64,000 bases of DNA, from contig NC_079972.1 in NCBI RefSeq assembly GCF_029852145.1, positions 13,328,986-13,392,985 on the forward strand. The letters run 5' to 3'. Positions 57,683-64,000 of the stretch are shown here, piece by piece (position 1 is the stretch's first letter; each line of letters starts with the position of its first letter). The notes under the pieces were generated by a model, which had not been told where the DNA came from, searched no databases, and saw only the letters and a list, made by a program, of their open reading frames with translations. Origin of the DNA: Microplitis mediator (taxonomy: Eukaryota; Arthropoda; Insecta; Hymenoptera; Braconidae). Position numbers and translations under genes: made by a program.

Positions 57683-60600
57683 CTTGATTAATTAAATCAC
57701 TTTTCTCGTTATTTATTTTATAAAATCCAACTCAATTCTTTGTTATTTTTTTATTTTATTTATTTTTTTTTATCTTTTCAACTGACAAATGTTTATGCAC
57801 ATTAATTTATAACATGGCTGAAAAATTAAGAGTAATTATTTTAAATGATAAAGCTGGCATTTACTTGACGGTATTCATATTTTAAATGTGATGGTTGAAA
57901 AAAAAAAAAAAATATGTATATTTTTATTATCAATATTGACTTTTAAAACATGCTCACAATTGTCATTCAATTGATATATTTACAAACTTATTTATCAACA
58001 AATTTATAGTCTGGTATAATAATACAATTGTCCTTGGGTCCGGTAATTACTTAAGATCATCCAACACATTTCCTCATTCTCATAAGATAATAAGATTAAT
58101 AGGTATATAGACTTGTTTGATAATTTTAATAGACATCACGTTCAGATAACTTTATTTTTATTAATAAATTTAATTACCTCAATTAATTTTTTTCTTTTCA
58201 CTTAGCGTTTGCTTCTATTATTTAATAATTAGTAATTAAAAATTCTAGTTATGTATTTTTTTTTTCCGACTAAAAATATCTCTCACGTGCGTCATTATAA
58301 AAAAATTTGAAAAATTTATTACGGATAAAAAGTAAATGCACCAGATTAATTTGTATCAACGTTTCCGATGAGTCATCCGGTCAATTAGACGATCAATCAG
58401 TTATCTATAGTCTTCAAATATAATATATGGTCTCGACTTTTTATAAAGACGATCAAGTTATATTGATCGTTATAATCAATCATACAAATAAAAAACACGT
58501 GGCTTATTTACTTTTTTTTTTTTCTTACATTTGAGTAAATATAATTATTTTCATTAAAATTAAACCGGTTAAAAATATAATTACAGCGATAAAAAAGTTA
58601 CTTTTAAATTACTTACTTGAAAAATTTAATAATTATAAACAAAGTGACGAAACGGCGATAGAGCACGTGGCTAAAACTCGTTACATTTTACAGATAATGT
58701 TGAGTGAAACATTTTTTTTTTTTTACGAGTGAGAGTAAATATTTGAATATTACAATAATAAAAAAAAATTTATTGAGATAAAGAGTAGACGCGGGCAAAA
58801 GAGTAAAGCGGCGATTTATTATAGAGGTATAAAGAGAAATGAAGTTGGATGTGAAGTTTAGTATTAAAGAGGGGATCAATTGCAGGTTGTAGACCCTGCT
58901 AATGAGCATTTGCATCAAGTCCAAGGAAATCATTAGACAAATACATTATTATATTATTACCAGCGTATTAAAACGTATAAATTATTTTTTATTATGTTTT
59001 TTATCTTTTTGTTTTATCCAACGATCCATTTTTTACTTAAAATTACAAGTATACGCGTATATTATTCTGTAGTTGATTACGTGAGCCCACATGTACAGGA
59101 AAATATATAAAAAAATAAAAATAATAACGTCTTCAACTATTTTTACGTAATAATCAGGTCATTTCGTAACTTTCAAATTTTATGTCGATCAATATTTAAC
59201 ACGGTTACTAGATTCATTTAAAAAAAAAAATATCCGTAATTGATACTATTAGAATGTAATTAAAAATTTTTCTGATAAATAGATCGATCAATAAAACTAT
59301 TAATTAATAATAGAAAAAATTATTTTAAAATTTTTATTTTATTTTAAAATATTCCACTGAGATTTCAAAGATTTTGAAAAACCATAAACATAAAATTGAA
59401 TTTTATTTGCCAATAAATTAAGTACTGATTCACTACAAGGAGAAACAGTAAATTACATGTCAGCCATCATCTTTTACTGCTGTTTAAATTCTTGTGCATA
59501 TAAAACAATAATTATTAGACACTAAATAATCTTAGAAAATAATTTATTAGAGACGTCAAAAATTTTATTCCTTCACAATAAAAAAAAAAATAAAAAAAAA
59601 AAAAAGATAATCTAAAAAAATTTTAAATCACCGTATCGCGTCAATCAATCATCAGTAATCGATTATCATTAAAGATCAATAAAATAAAATTTGTCATAAA
59701 TTACCTTGTCCGTATAATTATCGATACCGTGGTGACACTTCGAGACGTCTTATTTATCAACATTTAAAATTCACTATTCATTACATTAAGTCTTTGTAAG
59801 TAGATAAAAAATTTTTTTTTCATAATCACCGTCTAAAAATGTAATTTATATTTTTTAACAAAACTAGTCCTCTATACATCATTAAATTAATAATCGTTAA
59901 TTACCAGTAATATCACATAGTTTTTTTTTTTTTTTATCAAACACTCGTTTAAAAAAATGTAATGACCGACTAGCCACGTGTTAATTCAAAGCACATTTTA
60001 CAAAATGACTGAATATATATTATTATAAAAATAAGACAATATTTATTTATGAGCCGAAATAAAAACTGAGTAGATATCTTAACGTACTGATATATAAACG
60101 GTTAGAACGAATCTCCAGCCGTGTTTTCCTGAATCACAAGACAACTTACCCCACTCTTGTCCTTTTGTATCAGTGAATCCCATCCCCACTTGTTAAATAT
60201 TAACAGACGTCACTGGTGAACAAGCGAATGGGAAATTTGAATTTAAGAACTCACAACATTTATGAACATTTATTTATTTAATTGACGTTCCTCGTGATAT
60301 TAATTATTAATCATAATCATGGCTATAATCATAACCATAAATTTACAGATAATATCATTCTTTACATCATGTCCGTCATTAGTTTGCTAATTTCCCAGAT
60401 AAAGATAACGACCGCGTTAAATAGTGATGAGAATCGCCGGTTTAAAAAATTTTTATGTTCATAATTCGCTAAATTCATAATTATTTATTTTATTTTCCTT
60501 TTAATTAACGCGTTAATTTAATTAGTTAGTTAAGGAAAATAATAGACAGTAAAAAAAATAAGTAAGTGCGTCAGTGATTCCGAGAAACCAGGAAAGTTAT

Positions 60601-62591
60601 CGAATAATTTCTAAATTTCGAGTAATTATGCGTCATAGGAAAGTTAGAAAAAATTAATATTATTTAGTTATCTTAAATAAATACATAAATTTAAAGAGAC
60701 TTAGAGTAATATTTAAAATTGACTTTTGGATAAACTACTGATTGTACTTTAAACCAGTTCTGATGTAAGCAAACAAAATAACTATGAATTGTACGAAAAT
60801 TATATCATGAGTCAATACGACGAGACATGTTATCGTTAATTATCGAGTAAACATTATTTTTAAAAACACTTCTTACATTTGATCTTAAATATTTTTTTAA
60901 AAAAATACAATAATTTATAATTTAATAATAAAATATTGTTATCAAAAAAGTTTACAAATAGATTAACCAGAAAGACAAACTGATCAAATATCAATAATAT
61001 TCTTTTTTCAATGACTTCTGCTTTTAAAATATTTACTACGTTTATTTAAATATTTAAATATGTGAAAAATATATTTTAAAATGTGTAATAAACAACAAAA
61101 AATTTAACTTTACATAATAATAATGATACGGGATTTGGTAATATATTTATTATCAAATATCTTGTTTGCTGGAAACAAATAATTTAATCCCCGTCAGCGA
61201 TCTCGTGACAGTCACGAGAATCAAACATTTTTTTTTATTCTTTATCATAATTACTCTTAGTTGATTTTACGTTAAACTGTTATCAAAAAAATACACGCAC
61301 TTATTAAATCTCCGTTAAAAGAATTTTGTCATTTTTTTCCACTCATTAATTTTTGAAAATTTGGGAACTCTTTAGTTAATAAATGTGATTAATTAAATAG
61401 TTCGGTATTAAATGATAATTTAAAATTTTTTATGAGATTTTTTTACATAAATAGTTGATTAATAGATCAATAAGATATTGCATAAAATGTATGTACATAA
61501 ATAGTATAGTAAGTGTGTGTATGTTCTTGAATAAGCGGTTATTGACATCGGTAATTTGTACTTGAAGAATAAAATGTTTTGCGCGAGTCTCGAAGATTGA
61601 AAGCACGTGATGAGAGTTCGAGAAAAGTCATATATGTTACGAAGTTGTCTACTAATATGTATACACATATATATAGATATATATAAGTTGCGTGAATCGT
61701 TGGTTGTGAGGTCAACTAGTTTCAATTAAATTGTCACATGACGATTGACCAAGTAAAGGGAGAAACGACCAGTCACGAGGAAACATTTTTTTTTTCACCC
61801 GGATTTACTACGCAACGAGTAATATTTTGTGAATTCAAAATTTTATTTTGAGACGATACTTTTTTTAAGTATGAAGACAAATTTTTCATAAATATATATT
61901 ATATTATTTAAATAACAAAGTATCAGAGTTTATAGCTGTCATGTGACGATGACCTTATCCTAAAATTTATTATTCCAAGACCACAATCACGTGCTGGAGT
62001 ACAAATAAAAATATATGTTTGTTCTTACTCTTATTGTTTGATCATATGATAAAAATAATAATTTTTTTCATTCTGCATAAACATAATAATACTATTTAAT
62101 ATGCTGTAGATGAGGAAAAAGATGAGATAAATATATTTTAAGTGGACAGCAGACGCAGTCACTTTCAAATCACGAGAGAAAATCCGGTTAATTCCAGTTA
62201 ATTTTTAACTTTAATTATTTTCATGATTCATGCCTGCGTGAAATCGTTTTGACAACTTGTTTATCGCGTATTTATAAACATTTATTATTTTTGTAAATTA
62301 TCACGGAAAAAAATTATTGAGCAAATTCGCAAGTGGGTCAATGTATCAAATTATAAAAATTTTTTATTTCGTTTTATTATAAATAATTTATTAAGTTAAT
62401 AAATAGCACAATATAGAATAAAGTAATACGTATAAAAAAGTAACCATAATTTTTTTTATAAAAAATACTTGATCACACATTTCAAGTGATCAATGCAGAA
62501 AAGGTAAAATATTTTTTTAAGGATTTATTTTCCTTTTATTTTTACCTTTTCAGCATAAATCTCTTCATTTCTTAAAATCTAATTTAATTAT
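57683..62591. other. Long gene-poor AT-rich interval (SLC26 upstream region)
   Basis: I see no coding exon. Open frames are short and AT-driven. It holds six CACGTG palindromes (listed separately), many A/T homopolymers, and TATATA runs near 61660-61690. It presumably contains the SLC26 leader and promoter and possibly unseen introns or noncoding RNAs. Confidence 0.45.
58284..61993. promoter_or_regulatory. Cluster of CACGTG E-boxes upstream of SLC26
   Basis: CACGTG at 58284-58289, 58496-58501, 58664-58669, 59975-59980, 61604-61609 and 61988-61993. That is about 0.6 to 4.3 kb upstream of the SLC26 start codon. This is the core bound by bHLH-ZIP factors (MITF/TFEB, USF, MYC). Function is inferred from count and position only. 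Confidence 0.5.
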
Positions 62592-62883
62592 ACTGTAAAA
62601 AATCGGTAGTAAATTCGGAGTAATTACGGATTTTATTTCAATTTGAATTCTCTCGGTTCCGAAGTTTCTTAAAAAATCATTCCGCATAAAGAGTAAATAG
62701 GGAATTTTTTTTTCAGCGGAATGATTTCGGCGGCATCTGGATTTTATTTAAATCCACATTCAAATTCGGAGTTTTAATATTAAAATAAACTCTCCGGAGT
62801 GAATTTCACTTTGAGAGAATTAAATAAATAAACAGTCACCCGCTTCGTAATCACTCCGGATTTAATCCGCAAATTTTTACAGT
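62592..62883. mobile_element. 292-bp MITE with ACTGTAAAAA ends
   Basis: The left end is ACTGTAAAAAATCGGTAGT; the right end read inward is ACTGTAAAAATTTGCGGATT. Both continue to AAAT(T/C)CGGAGT. Internal CGGAGT/ACTCCG words recur. No ORF. Confidence 0.8.
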
Positions 62884-63251
62884 GATATTAATAATTAAAA
62901 GTATAAAAAAACTAGTTACAGTAACCATCAGTCAGTTTTTTTTTGTGTAATTACATATGAAAGATATCTGTAGATATATAAAAAAATTTCCAGACTTATA
63001 TCGTAACAATTGACTTCATTTAACAAATAAAAATCAGTGATAACTAAATATAACTTTAACTATTTGTCATTGAGACTGTCAATTCTTAATCTCCGATTAC
63101 TTTTAAACTCAGCAACACGGAATAAATTTACAAACAAAAATATATATGTCTGTTGATCCTTTTTATTGACAATGAGTCAATATCAATTCTTGTGTACAAT
63201 TACTTACACATTGTATAATTGCGCGTTATTATTCGTATTTAAAGCGCCAGC
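62884..63251. other. 3' flank of the Spaetzle-like gene
   Basis: Probable 3' UTR on the minus strand. No other feature seen. Confidence 0.4.
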
Positions 63252-64000
63252 TTACAAGTCGGAATTAACATTAGTACGACGCACATAACGATTGAAGTAG
63301 TCAGGTCGCCAGCACTTACAACTTCCGGGCACCAAAAACCAATCGTAGTACAGACGAATCTAAATTTAAAATTTCAGTTACTTATTACTTATTTTCAATC
63401 CAAAGATATATTTCTACTGTAAAAACAAATATAAAAATAAATACCCGGAAACATCCCATATCGTCGTGTCCATCACAATGATGTTGTTGATTACTAGAAC
63501 TACTTCTTCCTTCATTTTCGCCGGCTCTCTTCTGTAAATACATTTGAAAATTCTGATAATCGTGAACTGGCGGCGGCGAATTAGCGGCTATTGGTTCACG
63601 AGGTCCTGGGAATTTTCCATTCGGACTCTCTTCCATTACAGTGTCCGGATAATAAATTTCCGCAACAAGTAAACTTGTCCATCTAGGTGATGAAAGACAT
63701 CCGCCGTCCAAATAATGGCACCTCGATTGCCTAAATTACATTCAATTGCTCATAAATATTCATCTCTTACTTGCAATCATAATAATCATCATTAAAAAAA
63801 TTAAATTAAATTAATTGCCGTACATGCAGCGCGTCAACTCGATTGTCTGAGTGAAATATCCTTCATAAGGTATCTGGACAACGTATCGCCAGATCCCTTG
63901 GTAGTTTTTAGCAAAAACTGGGGTTGCATATTCGACTTTAGCTGGACAAGGTGTCGGTGGGCCAGTGTACTCGGGTTTTTCTTGTGGAGGCGTGCGCTGA
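63252..64000 (-). CDS. Spaetzle-family cystine-knot cytokine, C-terminal part (partial)
   Basis: Three 3' exons are visible, 63824-64000 (open to the window edge), 63445-63730 and 63252-63359; they join in phase. They encode the C-terminal cystine-knot domain of a secreted Spaetzle/NGF-like ligand: CPAKVEYATPVFAKNYQGIW, RYVVQIPYEGYFTQTIELTR, CHYLDGGC, then DMGCFRIRLYYDWFLVPGSC and KCW. Spaetzle proteins are made as prepro-forms, cleaved, and activate Toll-family receptors. Between the knot's middle and last cysteines is an insert of about 70 residues rich in Pro, Ser and His (63470-63690), which is long for a Spaetzle fold. The tail after KCW (RPDYFNRYVRRTNVNSDL) is basic. The prodomain and signal peptide lie beyond 64000. 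It resembles Spz3/4/6-type members more than Spz1; the exact orthologue is undecided. Confidence 0.82.

Noticed and set aside
58688..58933. 81-codon minus-strand frame with hydrophobic stretches
   Set aside because: AT-rich chance frame with no splice context or family motif.

Overview
The window is eukaryotic nuclear DNA. It is very AT-rich, with short AT-rich introns (GT..AG), nested inverted-repeat transposons, and conserved animal genes including an arthropod Spaetzle-family cytokine. The gene set and compact layout fit an insect, and a parasitoid wasp (Hymenoptera) is my best guess; no single feature here proves the order. I built gene models by joining open frames at GT/AG sites that keep phase and restore family motifs. 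Exon coordinates come from reading the sequence by eye, so an occasional boundary may be off by one or a few bases.

Layout. 1-20 kb is a compact block of six genes in strictly alternating orientation: sorting nexin SNX9/18/33 type (-), TIM29 (+), glycogen branching enzyme (-), MUS81 (+), COG3 (-) and FNBP4 (+). Neighbours therefore share either a divergent promoter or a short convergent 3' gap of about 155-165 bp. 20-22 kb is a MITE cluster and the leader of PHRF1. 22-32.3 kb is PHRF1 (RING, PHD, SR-rich, SRI-like C-terminus), with one exon of about 7.2 kb. 32.4-37.3 kb is repeat-rich: a nest of three MITEs, a 79-bp minisatellite, and a 1.4-kb element with arms of almost 0.5 kb. 37.3-44.2 kb is a complete P-element-like transposon. 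46-52 kb holds TMEM170 (+) and a heparan sulfate 3-O-sulfotransferase (+). 53-57.7 kb is an SLC26 anion transporter (-). 57.7-63.2 kb is gene-poor. 63.25-64 kb is the 3' part of a Spaetzle-like gene (-) that runs off the window.

Most notable: the P-element-like transposon at 37310-44246. It has 30-bp terminal inverted repeats starting CATGAAGAATAGATAACAGG, a perfect 8-bp target-site duplication (ACTGGTAT), 10-bp subterminal inverted repeats about 100-120 bp from each end, and a ten-exon transposase of about 1191 aa. The transposase reads through without a frameshift or premature stop. It has a THAP zinc finger and all three candidate catalytic acidic residues (D524, D617, E881). One intron carries a younger TA-flanked palindromic MITE.

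The genes have no shared pathway. They are housekeeping functions (membrane traffic, mitochondrial import, glycogen synthesis, DNA repair, Golgi tethering, chromatin/RNA-polymerase II), plus sulfation/sulfate transport and a Toll-pathway-type ligand.
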